This document shows, piece by piece, positions 37,376-49,655 of a DNA stretch of 64,000 bases. The position numbers and the translations under genes are program-made. The notes under the pieces were generated by a model that made no database searches, was not told the origin of the DNA, and was given only the letters and a program-made list of their open reading frames with translations. Source of the stretch: Melieria omissa (taxonomy: Eukaryota > Arthropoda > Insecta > Diptera > Ulidiidae); assembly GCA_963971225.1 (NCBI GenBank), contig OZ020267.1, positions 48,741,993 to 48,805,992 on the forward strand, written 5' to 3'. Numbering within the stretch: the stretch's first letter is position 1; each line of letters begins with the position of its first letter.

Positions 37376-38797
37376 AAGTTTTTTATGCTTTGTCTTGTAT
37401 CGAAAACTCATAACGGTATATTTTAAACTCTTCTCATCACGAAGAGTAAGTATCGTTATTGCGTCGTCATATTTCGCTTAATTGAAAACTTCAAAAGCGT
37501 TTTTCTTCACTTTTATGTTTTTTGAGTTATGACACTATTCAGGAAAACGAGCATTACATCTATTAAATGGAATAAAGAAATAAATAAATAAAGAACGCCT
37601 AAACTGTAATTTATTTTTCCTTAAAAGAATTTTGATTAGTATTCGGCTTCGGCTGAATATTTTAGGTATGCCAAATATTCGGCCAAGAATCCACCTTTCG
37701 GTCGGACACTAGTATTAATGAATTCATAACGGCAAAAATAAAAATTGTTTTGTATTTGCTTTTTTATTGTACTTTAACTGAAGCATGTTTCTCTGGCACA
37801 AATTCTAACATACAGACATATGTATATGGGGAATGGTGTTGCTGAAAGTTGAGACGTGACCACTTTACTAATGACTACAGATTTCGGTGAAGACTTAACA
37901 TACGGTGCTGAATCAATACACTGCTGGTAAGTGTCGGAAAACGAAGAAAATACATAGTTGCACGTATTGCTAATATACCCACTTAAAAGTTAACCCGAAT
38001 GTGCCGGAATTCTTTTTCTTTCAAATTTTCCGAAAACATTTTTTGAGCGATTTAATCTGAAGCATGATTGACAAATAAATTTTATTGATTGCATGCTTAG
38101 TGTGACCATATGGTCACGCTATGTGCTACCGTGTTAAAAGGTCAAATTCTTCTACACAACAGTAATTATTAGAAGTAGTGTATATTATAAGCATATAAAA
38201 TATATTTGATTATTTATCCAACCCGGGACTCCTGAGTCAAATTAAAGTCAATTCCCAATAGATCTGGTAATTATTATTTTTCTTTGCTTTTTAGGCAGGA
38301 GGCTCTCAGATTTAAATTTGTATTCCACGTTATTGTTTTGAACGCAATGAAATAAATAAATATCTCCATCAATAGTTTCCTCAAGGCACTGTCTTTAATT
38401 TGCCAGCAAAGCGTGGCTAAGGCGAATAAAACCCTTAAGAACTTAGACATATCTATGTTGTTATTTATACGTATTTTAATTGAATTCAAGCGAATGAGTC
38501 TTACACTGAATAGTGACATACATCTTTATGTGTTTGTGTGTTTACATGTACCATACAATGGCTATCACTGCAACCATTGGCATGATGGAAATGTATTTCT
38601 CCACATGGCATTCAATTTCTTCGGCCAATCAATTTATATGGAAAACGCGTGAAGACTGCATTGAAGCCTACTAAAGTTTTATATAGAGGCACCGAAAGCG
38701 TGAATGTTTATTCCGGCTTCAGTTTTGAGCAACGCACCGCGTCGCGGGTAACCATTATTGTTGTCACCGTCGCTTGTCGACAGCCACCCGTCAAAAT
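37376..38797. other. Intergenic DNA upstream of the unnamed secreted gene
   Basis: 37635-37715 has a 'ttcggcttcggctgaatatt ... ggtcggacac' segment related to the TAGAGTCCGA elements. The rest is AT-rich. The promoter of the 38798 gene must lie near the end but is not marked by a clear motif. Confidence 0.4.
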
Positions 38798-41700
38798 ATG
38801 TCGATACGCAGCCGAATTTTTTTCGCAGCGCTGTGCGCTACTTCTATTGCACTGGGCAACGGCGAGGCATCATATTCGCAGGATACCTACCTCAACGCTT
38901 TACAAAGTTCACATCAAATAGAGATTGGTGCGTAATTGTCTCTAACAAATTCGTGGTACCTTAAAAAAGAAGAAAATTTAAAACTCTCAGTAGATTGTGA
39001 AGCTCTTCAAAGTGTTTATAATATATTATATTTTCATACAAAATAGAAAGTTACGGATATAAATGTGACCGACATTTTCATGTGAGACAGGCCCGAGTTA
39101 TGAAAATTCCAAATTCGGGCACAAAAATAAGTTTTTTCAAAACGTTTTGTTTGTTTATATGTCGAAAATATAAATGCTTGAGTAAAATAAACTTACGGTT
39201 TATGTGAAAAATATTTAAATATAATTACCTCCAAACACCGTAATTTCCATATACATACATATATTGTATGTACTTAAGTTTTATAACTTATATCAGGTGC
39301 ATTAAGATGTGGGTTGAAAACCAAAAAGTGATGCTTATCCAAAAAATAGGAGGCAATTTCTGACTTACTGGAATTAATATACATACTTATTAAGTGTCAC
39401 ATATACACTGTGTATATACACTATGTATGTATGTACGTAAGTGTTTATATATATGTATATATAGGGAAGTGAAATGTATGTGTTGGTCCACGAATTTGAG
39501 GGTCGAGGCTCGAACTGTAGGCATCACAAAATATTTATGGAAATACTTTTTCTTTCGGTAGTTGCCCGCTTAGCAGCCCTCTGATAATAAAATAGTTAAT
39601 TACCAATTACCACGCCCAACGCGCCGTTCAAAACTGGCATAAAACTTTGGTAGGTCCTTTTGCTTCCGGGTACACATAACAAAGATAACTGCGAAGAGCT
39701 GAGTATTTATCTCGTTTCTGTATAGTATCAAAGAATATGAAGTGTTTATGTTTATGATTTTATGTTTATTTTCTTTGATAGTATGCACATATTAGTGTGA
39801 CAAAACAAAAGTGAATATCACTCCAAGTAAGTTTATTTATTCGCTTATACAAAATGCCACAATTGTGATTGTCCTATCGCAAAATGTTAAAGATCTTACG
39901 TCATCGCTGACTTGTGTGAAGCAATTTAGACAATATGCACATTGATATATAAATATGTAATTAGAATTACCGCTTGTGGGAGCTGAAATTCGAATGTAAT
40001 GCCTTTAGTTTAACACCTATTTACCTTTACTGTAAGCGATTATGTAACGGCATTTAAGGTCTTTAACGTATGTGTCTAATTCGAAAAATGTAATGTAAAC
40101 AATAAGACAATGCAATCTAATTATTTTTAAATATTTATTTATGCAGAAACTAATGCCCAAAAATATTTCAAAATTTATTTTCAAATTAAAAAAATCCTCA
40201 GACGTTTCGATTGAAGAAGCGCGAATTAAATTGAATTGTATTCACTATTTTCCTTAATGCATATAGAAAAGTCAGTCTCAAATTTAAAATAAAATTCAAA
40301 ATGTGAAAACCATCAACTGACCGGTTAGGGTCATGAATTAGGATACAACTACAGATTATTTTCTTATAAAGTATTGTTACCTAAATTAGCTCTCTAATCT
40401 CTAAGTTCTTTTTTGGATTGTGCTTTAAATTAAACCACTTCAATTACTCAACGCAAAACGCATTTCAAAACCAGCAATCACTTTATTTACAAATTTACAC
40501 TTTGGTTATCTTTACACTACTACTATTGTATGTGTCCCCGTTGCTTGTGCAAATCAGACTCGGCGCCTTTTATACCTGTTCTCGCATATTCCAATTGGAC
40601 ACATCTCGACCGTTCTCGCATATCTCATTAGCATCGCGAACCATCCTTGCCATATCGGAATTATAGCAAGCTGGCCGTACTCTAAAGTGCGTACTTAAAA
40701 GTATGCCCATAAAAGCATTCATGCATAGCATACCGACAGAGTGCCTCGTCTTTACAGTATATTCGTTTATTTAAAATAGAGAAAGTTTCCGTGTAATTTA
40801 GCCCACTAATATATAAACTGATTGCAGGCTAAAATTTTGTTTTTTTTTAAGTTTAGTTTAGGGCGAATTTTTTTGTTGTGTATCCGTATTTTAATCTTTA
40901 TAAACCCCATGTAATGGATCCCGCCGTTCCTTATTACCATTTACTGCCATTATTCTCACCTGCATTGATGTTGCGCAATAATGTTGCGTTCCAGTATCAG
41001 CAAAACTTTACACAACGTATGCCGAATTTTGTTCAATATCCAGTCGCACATTCTGAACTTTTGCGTTCCCTGTAAACGCCTAAATTAAGAGGAAGATCTG
41101 ACTTACAAAAATTCTATCTTATTTCTGATTCTATTTCCCAAATTCTGAAATCGTATCCAAATAGTGAAATAGCGATTTCAATATTTATTATATGAGTTAC
41201 AACCACTGAAGGCTTTTTCTCAAGCCTCAAATTAAAAAAAATGCATATCTGGAGGCCCATTATTTTTTAAGTAAATCATTGACAACTTCATGTTAAGTGT
41301 TGAAATTGACATGCCCACATTTTTGGTATTATTTCGATGCGATTGTGTATTCCGCCAAGTAATTTGATGTCTCCGCAACGTGTTATACCCACCTCGATAG
41401 TTGATTTACGAAAAATGTGCATGTTTTTTAACATCAAAGAAAACGCCTTGAAATTTTATATTTTCCGACTTTGAGGTCCAATTACCGCGGAATTTCAAAA
41501 CTTATAACAATAAATTACATTAATTTATTATTGCCAAATCGTCTGCAATCATGTATAATTTTTAAATCGTCTTGTCATTCTCATGTCGCCACATTGCGCA
41601 TCAGTCTCCGGAGCAGCTAGCAGATTGGCTCGCTGAATCTTGTCATTTATGTCATTATGCCATTATGAAACAAACTTTTATTTATTTTAAATTATTATTT

Positions 41701-43163
41701 AAATTATTTCATAATGTACCAATTCCAGTTTAAAGCAGAATTTTAAATTAATTTTCAAATTCCATTATTTGTGGTGAATACACATTTATGTCCAGGCAGA
41801 GTTGCTAAGAGCAATCGAAATAATTTTAAATTTGTTCATAATTTTTATGAGCGCTTCTTATAAAAAATCGTGTTAAATTACATTTGAGGAATTTATGTAT
41901 GCCACATTTTTTCAGTATTTTTCACGGGCACGTACCTGTACCTGCCTCATCAGGTGTCCTATTCACCCAGTGCCAGTTTAACAAGTAAACAACAACAATT
42001 TGACAGATCTTGCTTACTTTGGTGCTACTCCGTGCTGTATCACTGCTTGCCACCGGCCGGCTATCTTTTATACCTGTTTGCTTGTAGGAAAGCTCGTTCT
42101 CGAACATCTCAATATCACCTCTTGTTGTCTCTGCGATTCTTCCATCGTAATTACCATGCCCCTAAAAATATGTCATGCTCGGAGCGCAACTCGCAACTCC
42201 TTATCGTCACAATATTACAAACTACGTAACCTATAGGATACACCTTCATATTTATTCCTGCAAGAAATCCCAAAAATGTAACAAATTTTGTTGATAAGTT
42301 AAGCTTATGAGCGGTTCATAGATGTACTGTGCATAAATTACTTAAAATGCAGGATATATATTAAAAATATATTTGATCGTTTTCAGATAACGCAGGCGAA
42401 GGATACAACTACTCACCACCACCGAGCAATACCTACTTACCTGCTCCAACGCCTGTATATGGTCCTCCAGCTCCAGTGTACGGACCAGCACCTACCTTTT
42501 ACAAGCCTGCACCGATTTCCTACCATCCACATCATCATTGGTTCTTGGAAAAACTGAAAACCAAAATTAATCTTTTCGCAATTGGGAAAATTCTCCTGAA
42601 ATTGCTTATATTTAAAAAGATTGTTAAATTCATTGGGATCATTTGTTTGTTGCTATTTCTGCCGAAACTGAAGGACCTGGTAAAGGACAATATGTCAATG
42701 GATGAGGATGGAATGGAGAGCAAACAAGTTGAAACTGATCAAGGTATAGTGTACAGCACACGTGTACGCAATGCGCAATTCGAAAAAGCTTTTCTTGGAA
42801 TTTATATCATGGTAGACAAAAACTGGCTTTCAACGGCCTTGATTTAAAAACTTCAAAGTTAAAAATAAGTGCTAAGGATGCTTTGTATATCAAAACCATC
42901 GGAAAATGGCGATTGATATGTTAAAGACTACTCTGGTCCATAATTTGTGACTAATTTTATAGGAAGTTTTAAAAAACGCTATTAAAAGAAAGCCATTTTC
43001 TACAACATTTAAATTTAGTGCAATTCGACAATTCAATCAAATCACATGCATATAATTTTATAAAGACTAACTTTTTTACATTTCAGATATTTTGGAGAAA
43101 CGTATTGAAAGTATATACAATTTCGCTGCAAATGCTCTGAAGTCCTATGGAAAAGAAGTATGA
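38798..43163 (+). CDS. Small secreted or membrane-associated Tyr/Pro-rich protein, unnamed (3 exons)
   Basis: Coding exons 38798-38927, 42387-42743 and 43087-43163 join in phase to give 187 aa; the intervening GT-AG introns are 3.46 kb and 0.34 kb. The first exon encodes a signal-peptide-like start ([20 protein letters not shown]) followed by a polar stretch. Exon 2 begins with a Tyr/Pro-rich segment (repeated PVYGP/PAP units, about residues 50-88), a His cluster (HPHHHW, 91-95) and then a Lys/Leu/Ile-rich hydrophobic segment at about 104-138 ([20 protein letters not shown]) that could be a membrane helix. The C-terminus is acidic, then helical and basic. I do not recognise the family. The composition resembles insect cuticle-associated or apical extracellular proteins, but that is inference. 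AATAAA at 43247-43252 lies 84 bases past the stop. Strong support comes from phase agreement, the signal peptide and the nearby poly(A) signal. Confidence 0.78.
40395..40690 (-). mobile_element. LTR-like fragment, diverged
   Basis: 'ggcgccttttatacctgttc' followed by 'ttctcgcatat' and 'tagcatcgcgaacca' matches the order in the LTRs at 41950-42219 and 52284-52705. On the minus strand the phrase gives a TATAAAAG promoter box. The ends are not defined. Confidence 0.5.
41950..42219 (-). mobile_element. Solo LTR or LTR fragment in the intron of the unnamed secreted gene
   Basis: 'ggctatcttttatacctgtttgcttgtag', 'tcgttctcgaacat', 'ttaccatgcccctaaaaata' and 'cttatcgtcacaatattaca' line up with the LTR at 52284-52705. 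The end ...ATTACA reads TGTAAT on the minus strand, a canonical LTR start. The left boundary is approximate. Confidence 0.62.
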
Positions 43164-43369
43164 AAAAGGGGAATCTTGCTTTGTGTGCTAAATATATTAT
43201 CAAATATTTATTAAATTTAATATGTAAGTAATTTTAATTGATGTAAAATAAAAGTATTATACACTTACATGAAATTATACAACTGTTTTCAGTAGTTTTC
43301 AGCATTCTTAGCCTCAATTAAAATGTTTCATGTATAGACATATAATTAAATTTTTTACATTTAATTTAA

Positions 43370-44293
43370 CCCTTTCCGCAAATTTTAACGCTATATCGTA
43401 AAATTTTTTCGAAAATTTTTTATTTGACAGCCAACGCACTTTATTTGCTAAATTTGCTGTTCTGTTTAAAAATAAGAGTGAATGACAGTATGAGTGAGTT
43501 TTGTAAGCAGCTCTTTGCAAAAATTAAAAAACCAGAAACTTTTTGGTAGCAAAAAGCTAAACAAATTCAAAATTTGAACCTTAGCTGATTTATAAAACTT
43601 ATTAAATTTAACATCTTTTGTAGCAAAATATTTTTTCCGAGTCTTTAAGAAAATAGTACGATATATTTTGCAAAGCTTTGTACAGCTTTCGTACATATGG
43701 ATAGCAAAGGTTGCATTTTTTTTAAGTTATGGGATTGGTAACAGATTTCTCATTTCCTTGAATGCCACGACCATCTGTAAACCATGTGACTAATAAAATT
43801 CGACTATTCGGCAATTTTCGATTAAAAATAATAATTACTATACGAGTACTATTCATATTCAGTATCTTTCTGTAAAACGATTTGAATTTCAATTGAATTT
43901 GTGTTTTTGAGGGGGAGAAGGGCTTTGCAACAACAACAACGGTTATAAAAGGCCGAATAAATGTGAATTTATTGTTAATATATAGAATTTATATAAGTTT
44001 CGATCAAAATAAAATCACGTTTTAATTTTTAGTTGTTATAATTTATGTTTTCTATCAAAACAACCAATGAATTGTTCATAAAACTTAAAAAAAACCAAAC
44101 AAAAATTTCATGCATTTTTACTGCCTTGCGGATCATTGTACGATGTTTCGTACAAAATTGATTGAACTGTAATTCTCAACCTAAATGATTTTATGATATT
44201 TTGTTGTATTTTATTGCTAAAATGTTCAATGAGAGCCAATATTCCGAAGGAAAAATTTTTATCTCAAGAAATGCGGAAATTGACCGGAAAGGG
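43370..44293. mobile_element. Candidate TTAA-flanked (piggyBac-like ends) element
   Basis: TTAA at 43366-43369 followed by CCCTTTCCGC, and CGGAAAGGG followed by TTAA at 44294-44297. The ends match for 9 bases and have the TTAA+CCC form of piggyBac-type transposons. At 924 bases it has no transposase. A 9 bp match at this spacing could be chance, so this is moderate only. Confidence 0.5.
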
Positions 44294-44731
44294 TTAAGGG
44301 GGTCAATACGTGTAAACGGTATATTTTTGGAATCGCGCATACGCCGAAATTAATGCAATGTACAATTTTTTTTTCATTCTTTTATTAAAAGGTAGCAGTG
44401 CAAGAAAAAAAATTTTTGCTGCCCAAACTTTAGATCAGTGGGACTAAAACTTGCCGAGATATTCTACTTCCATTATCAAAAACCAGTGTTTCGAAATAGC
44501 TGGTTGTGACAATGAGTATGTCCAAAGTACTAACAAAATACTTTGCATATTTGTTGTTGCCGTACTGTTTTCACCATATTAATACACTTTGAAAAACACT
44601 AAGAAAATGCATGGGGTTTTATTGAGCTAGTGCCTCTACCTTGTTAAATATACCTAGGCCGTGTGTCATGATCTGACAGCTGTTTAGTTATTTAAGTCAA
44701 AGCATTTAATCCCTGCCAAAGTGTTGTGGCG

Positions 44732-46081
44732 ATGCGATATAGCCGACTTTTATGTATTTTGGGTGTTTTCGCGATATCTATTGCACTCTATGTTTTTCTG
44801 CACGAGCTCCTTCTTCCTACAAACAAACTACACAATGTCCCTCAGTCGGAAGCAGTTGCACCTGAGTAAGTGTCGTACTGAAATTATTCGGAAGCTTGCA
44901 TGCATTTGCGATTTTTTGCAGGGCTTCGCACTCCGCCCTGCATATTGCCGTGGTTGCATGTGAACAGAGACTACAGGAAACACTGGTCATGATCAAGTCG
45001 GCAATAATGTTCAGTTACCCTAGTAAAGAGTTGCTGCACTTTCTGGTTTTCGCGGAAGATCATCTAATTGGCGGATTTCGTGAGAAACTCGGTGACTGGC
45101 GAGCGATCCTGCCGAACTTTGAATTTGAGTTGTTACCCCTCCGTTTTCCTCCACACAATGAAGCCGAGTGGCGTGGACTTTTTAAGCCGTGCGCATCGCA
45201 ACGTCTCTTCCTTCCGGTAGGCATAAGATTAATGCAATTGAGTCTTGCTCACCGCTGCCACTGATTGATGTTTATGCTTTTCAGTCCTTGCTACAATCAG
45301 TGGATTCCCTTTTATATGTTGACACAGATCTTTTGTTCTTGTCCCCGGTCTCTGATGTATGGCGCTACTTTCAACAATTTAACGCGAGCCAGATTGCAGC
45401 ACTTACTTCCGAACATGAGGACGAAAATATAGGCTGGTAATATAGTCTGACTTAATTGCTTACTTTACCGAACTGAGGAATTGTACAATTTTAGGTATAA
45501 TCGTTTCGCTAGGCACCCGTACTATGGACACATGGGGGTCAATTCTGGGGTGATGCTTATGAATCTTACACGCATGCGCCAATTTGACTGGGAATCACAC
45601 ATACTACCAATATACAAAGAGTACAAGCTGCGAATTACCTGGGGCGACCAGGATATTATCAACATTCTGTTTTATTACAATCCAGGTATTTATAGTTTTT
45701 TGTGATTTGAGAGTACTTGAGAAAATTTTTACTGGTGTTTTGTATTTTATAGAGAAACTTTGTGTGATGTCTTGCGAGTACAATTATCGGCCCGACCACT
45801 GTATGTATATGAGTGTCTGCAATGCTTCTGCTGAAGGAATCAAATTATTGCATGGCAACCGGGGTTACTTCCATTCGAACAAACAGCCGCTATTCCGGGC
45901 CATATACGAAGCCGTGGAGAGCTACACACTGGGCTCTGATGCATACAGCAACTTTCTGGTCCCGTTGCTAGAAACTCTAAGCGAACAGTCCATAATCGAA
46001 TCGAACTGCGGGAAGATGGCTGACGAGGCAATGCAAGTGGCAAGGAAGATATTCGTTAATGAGTATAGCTATGACACATAA
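44732..46081 (+). CDS. shams: Glucoside xylosyltransferase (GXYLT/Shams type), 5 exons
   Basis: Coding exons 44732-44865, 44922-45216, 45285-45436, 45495-45685 and 45753-46081 give 366 aa. The protein is a type II Golgi/ER membrane enzyme: a short cytoplasmic start, a hydrophobic anchor at about residues 5-24 ([17 protein letters not shown]), then a GT-A glycosyltransferase fold (GT8-like). The DxD metal/UDP-sugar motif is VDTD at residues 155-158. Downstream family blocks are [29 protein letters not shown] and [13 protein letters not shown]. Family members add xylose to O-linked glucose on EGF repeats of Notch, and in Drosophila the enzyme shams limits Notch signalling. The length fits the family. 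All introns are short (52-68 bases). AATAAA at 46295-46300 is a plausible poly(A) signal. The gene converges on the minus-strand ZAD gene. Identification rests on whole-protein resemblance plus the DxD. Confidence 0.9.
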
Positions 46082-46687
46082 AACTGGTTAATGTTGCTTC
46101 AAGAGATTCGGTGCCTTTCCAAAAGTATCATACCCATGCAGTATTCATTCCACAACGAAACACCTACATCTTAACACCTTTTTTAAATTCATTCGGACTC
46201 GCAATTAAGAGACACGTTGGCATACTCATTGCAATTCTTGGCTTAGTCATTATGTCAGCCCTTAAGTTATGTAAAATGTATCCTTGATAACCAATAAAAT
46301 TCATACATACTGTTATAACTTAATTAGACCAACACGTTTGGCAATTTCTGCAAGTTGGCGCTAAGCACTTAAGCCGATAGTCCCATTAAGTGGCCCCGCA
46401 ATCAATCATAATGTCCGTATGAATTTGCACACGGATATATAAAATATATTTTGGTGTTGGCTAAAGCGGAGATCGAATCTGATCTCAAGAATTTTTCTAC
46501 AATTCTGTAATCATGTTCTCTCATCCGAGGAAAACGACGGGTGTAGCTACAATAATAGTTCACGTCACGCTAAATATTTGTTTAAGATTAAAACAAGTAG
46601 TCCATGTACGATAAACAAATTTTTCTTTGTACAATAATAAAAGTAATTTAAAACTATAATAGTATAATAGCTTTATGAAGTAAATCA
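46082..46687. other. Shared 3' intergenic region between converging genes
   Basis: Holds the xylosyltransferase 3' end with AATAAA at 46295-46300 and the unmarked 3' end of the minus-strand ZAD gene. No other gene is seen. Confidence 0.55.
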
Positions 46688-47535
46688 TCAGTCATTGTAC
46701 TCCGCAGGACTTTGCGAATTACCAGGCAACGCCATCTGAGTGGGAAGTAATGGCGGAGATCCGTCTACTGGCAAAGATTGTGATCGATCACTAACGGCCA
46801 CATCCGCTGACGACAGCAACGACGCAGCTGCCGCGGCAGATGTTGATGCAGTTACAGAAGACCCCATTGACCGCGATCGGTAGTCATCATCACTAGTGCA
46901 ATTATCGTCCTCAGACATATCTGTGCTGGACACATCCTCGAGATTTCGTATCATAGACTGAGGCTGTAAAATATTTTAATGCTATTAGCTTCTTAAATCT
47001 TGCAGAACCGAAAAAGTATGCAAAACTACAGCCAATGCTCATGATAAGGCTAGTTAAATTTGTAAGATACCCTAAACATATTTGATCAAAATAAAGCCAT
47101 GCAGCTAAATCAGAGGTGAACAGAGGTAAAGAACACAACGCACTGCATCCAATTTAAGCAGAACTGCTTCAAGTAATACTTCACTGAAGCTAGACAATAA
47201 CCTTGCTAATACGTAGAAATCGCTTCTCTTTTATTCTTGATAGCCGCATTAAGAGGTCGTAATGTTGTTCCACTCTTCGCAAGCACGTCTCACAAATCGT
47301 CTTGGGCAGAGGGTCTGTGGGCGAGATCTAAGATTACAAGAAAAGTGTGGTATTAAGGAAAACCACTGGCACAACTTTTGACGTTGGTTACCGTGATGGG
47401 CAAATAGCCATTTATCTTCTCTACTAGGCACAGTTTTTTCCCCTGGTCACCGTAGATGTGGATCACAGTTCTGTGCATTTCGGAGCACAGGCGGCAAAGG
47501 AAACCTGAAATGCACGCCTTGTCGATGCTTCCCAT
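46688..47535 (-). CDS. ZAD-domain protein without C2H2 fingers (3 exons)
   Basis: Read on the minus strand, coding exons are 47535-47392, 47327-47202 and 46963-46688. Lengths of 144, 126 and 276 bases keep phase 0 and give 181 aa. The N-terminus is a zinc-finger-associated domain: LCRLCSE at about residues 13-19 and, after the first intron, LPKTICETC at about 55-63. These supply the two CxxC pairs of a ZAD, with the usual helix after the second pair (LRRVEQHYDLLMRL). ZADs are arthropod dimerisation modules normally found at the N-terminus of C2H2 zinc-finger transcription factors. Here no C2H2 finger follows: the rest is acidic/Ser-rich (SSTDMSEDDNCTSDDDYRS) with a short Ala run. The exon 2 donor (AAG|GTTATT) is weak; an alternative donor five codons earlier would break phase. 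A partial gene with fingers elsewhere is possible but no such exon is seen nearby. Confidence 0.75.
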
Positions 47536-49655
47536 CTCTGATCGTACACAACAGTTTTTTGTACACTTTAATAGATTTATTTCTTTCGATTATTCCCCAA
47601 AATTCTGGAATGGAATTTGTGTAGTTTCTATATTTTGAGTTAGTCGCAACGTTGCCGGACTTTCATACTGTCGTTCAACGAAATAAAAGGAAATTTTTAT
47701 TCCCAAAGCTATCTACTCCAACTTATCATAATTTATTAATTTGCAATCCGTTTATATACACTAGCTAAGTGAGATATCAGTTGAAACAAACTATCGTTTT
47801 TACTTTTGAGCTATGCATCATATCTGTGGTCATATAAAAATGAAAATTGAGGTTTGAAAACCATGTGCACATAAGAAGTTCTGGCCAAAGCATTGTTGTT
47901 TTCACAGAATTGAGCCAAAAATATTATACGCATATTATATGCGAAAAAAAGCAGAAATTTTCAAATGGGATAAACTATATTTCAAACGCCTTGACTTTAC
48001 AGACTTCCACCTCAGCAATAAAGTCCCGAACACATGACATGACGGCGGCGACACGGCCACACGGCCACACGACCGCAAGATGGCGTCGGGTTCAATGGTC
48101 GCGGTGTAGTTGGCAACGTTGCAATGGTGGTGGCAGTAGCAGCTTAATAATCATATCTGTGGTCAAAAGCAATAACCGCCTAACTGAGAAACCTAAATTG
48201 AAGCGTAAGCGGCAAACAACTGTCAAAATTGCTTCATGTCCATACAAATTGTATGGGGCAAACCGCAATTGAAACGCTCTGACGCTATTCGAATTTCCAA
48301 GTTTGACAAGGCAGCAGTTGAAGCAGTTGAAGTTGACTGCGACTAACAAAAACGCCTGTAATTTATATTTAATTTGATTTAAGTGTGAGGAATTTATTCA
48401 AATAAGAGCTAATTTTTGCAAAATAATAATAGTTTGTTGGTTTTTTGGCAACTAAACAAATTTTTTTTTGACATTTGTTTTCATTTCATGACGACAGCGG
48501 CATTTGTAATATGTAAAACAATCGTTCCCATACAATTGTTTTGATTCTATATTTTGACAGATGCAATCGTGTCGCTGCCGTCGTCTATGTGTTCGGGGCA
48601 TAACTCAATTCTCCTAAGTCGATTTAAGTTATTCTTCTATATGAATATTGATATGCATAAAGCCCAAATTAGTATTTCATAATTTTGTGCATAATTTTGC
48701 CTATTTGGTATCCAAAAAAATTATTTAATTCTTCCAGAAAATCTATAGATACCTTTTGCTTCTTATCTTAAAAAGGTTTCTGTGGTTGAAGAGCAGTAAA
48801 ATGTAACTTGAAAATCACGGCAAAATGCGTTAAAGGAAAATTATGAAACTTTAATACTACGTTTTCATTGAGCGTAAATGCGTAATTTCAAATTAGTAAT
48901 TTCAAAGTGTTTAAAGTGTTGCTCAATGTTCATGTCCTCTTGCCGCAGCTCAAAGCGCAGCTCTTTTCCGGCTGCTGACTAAAGAATATGTTGCTTTTTT
49001 GCTGGCTTTATGTTCTACACATTTGAATACAAATATATTACATACCTTACATTCTAAGAATATTCTACATATTTCAAGCAGACACAAATTTCAATTCAAA
49101 AGCGTTTCTTTTTGTGATGCGTTCGCTAAAATTTGTCATGTTTTATTGCAATTGCTTCGTCGTTTTATTGAAATGAGTCATTTTGTACATTTGAATGTGT
49201 ATGAGAATGTGTATGAAATTTGAGAATTTTTGCCCACGCATTTGGGGTCAATGTAAACCTAGTTTTAGTTTTCAACTAGGGTCCAAAATAAACTTATTCT
49301 GTGATAATTAAAAACAACGGCCCACAGACAAGATTGCTGCGTTTAATGTGTTAACACAATGCAAACAACTTTTGAAAAAGTGATTTTTTTTTCACAGCAG
49401 ATCAATTAAGGAGAGAACACAAATACGTTGACAAGAAAATTGGAAACTATACTTTGAACGTACATATTACATGTACTTTAGGGATTTGTTTTTTTTGTGT
49501 GGCAATATTTGAAAATGGCAACTACTTGAGTATTTTAGGTGGCAGCATTACATGCCGATTATCCTTAAAAGTAATTTTCAGCAAGAACTTTCACGGGAGT
49601 ATCTATTAATAAATATTGAACCGTCTCACTTGAAAACGTTCGATCCGTTGGAAAA
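47536..49655. other. Intergenic region between divergent ZAD and lin-7 genes, with repeats
   Basis: The two genes are head to head 2.1 kb apart. The middle (48025-48597) is an inverted-repeat element containing a 'catatctgtggtcaaaagca' phrase at 48151. No gene is recognised; the promoters of both genes should lie at the two ends. Confidence 0.5.
48025..48597. mobile_element. Inverted-repeat element (~570 bp)
   Basis: The left arm cccgaacacatgacatgacg-gcggcgacac and the right arm gtgtcgctgccgtcgtctat-gtgttcggg are inverted copies of about 30 bases with few differences. No coding sequence. The boundary and target duplication are not resolved. Confidence 0.55.

Noticed and set aside
47847..48272. 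A 141-codon plus-strand open frame between the ZAD and lin-7 genes
   Set aside because: It runs across the border of an inverted-repeat element, has no recognisable motif and no splice or poly(A) support.
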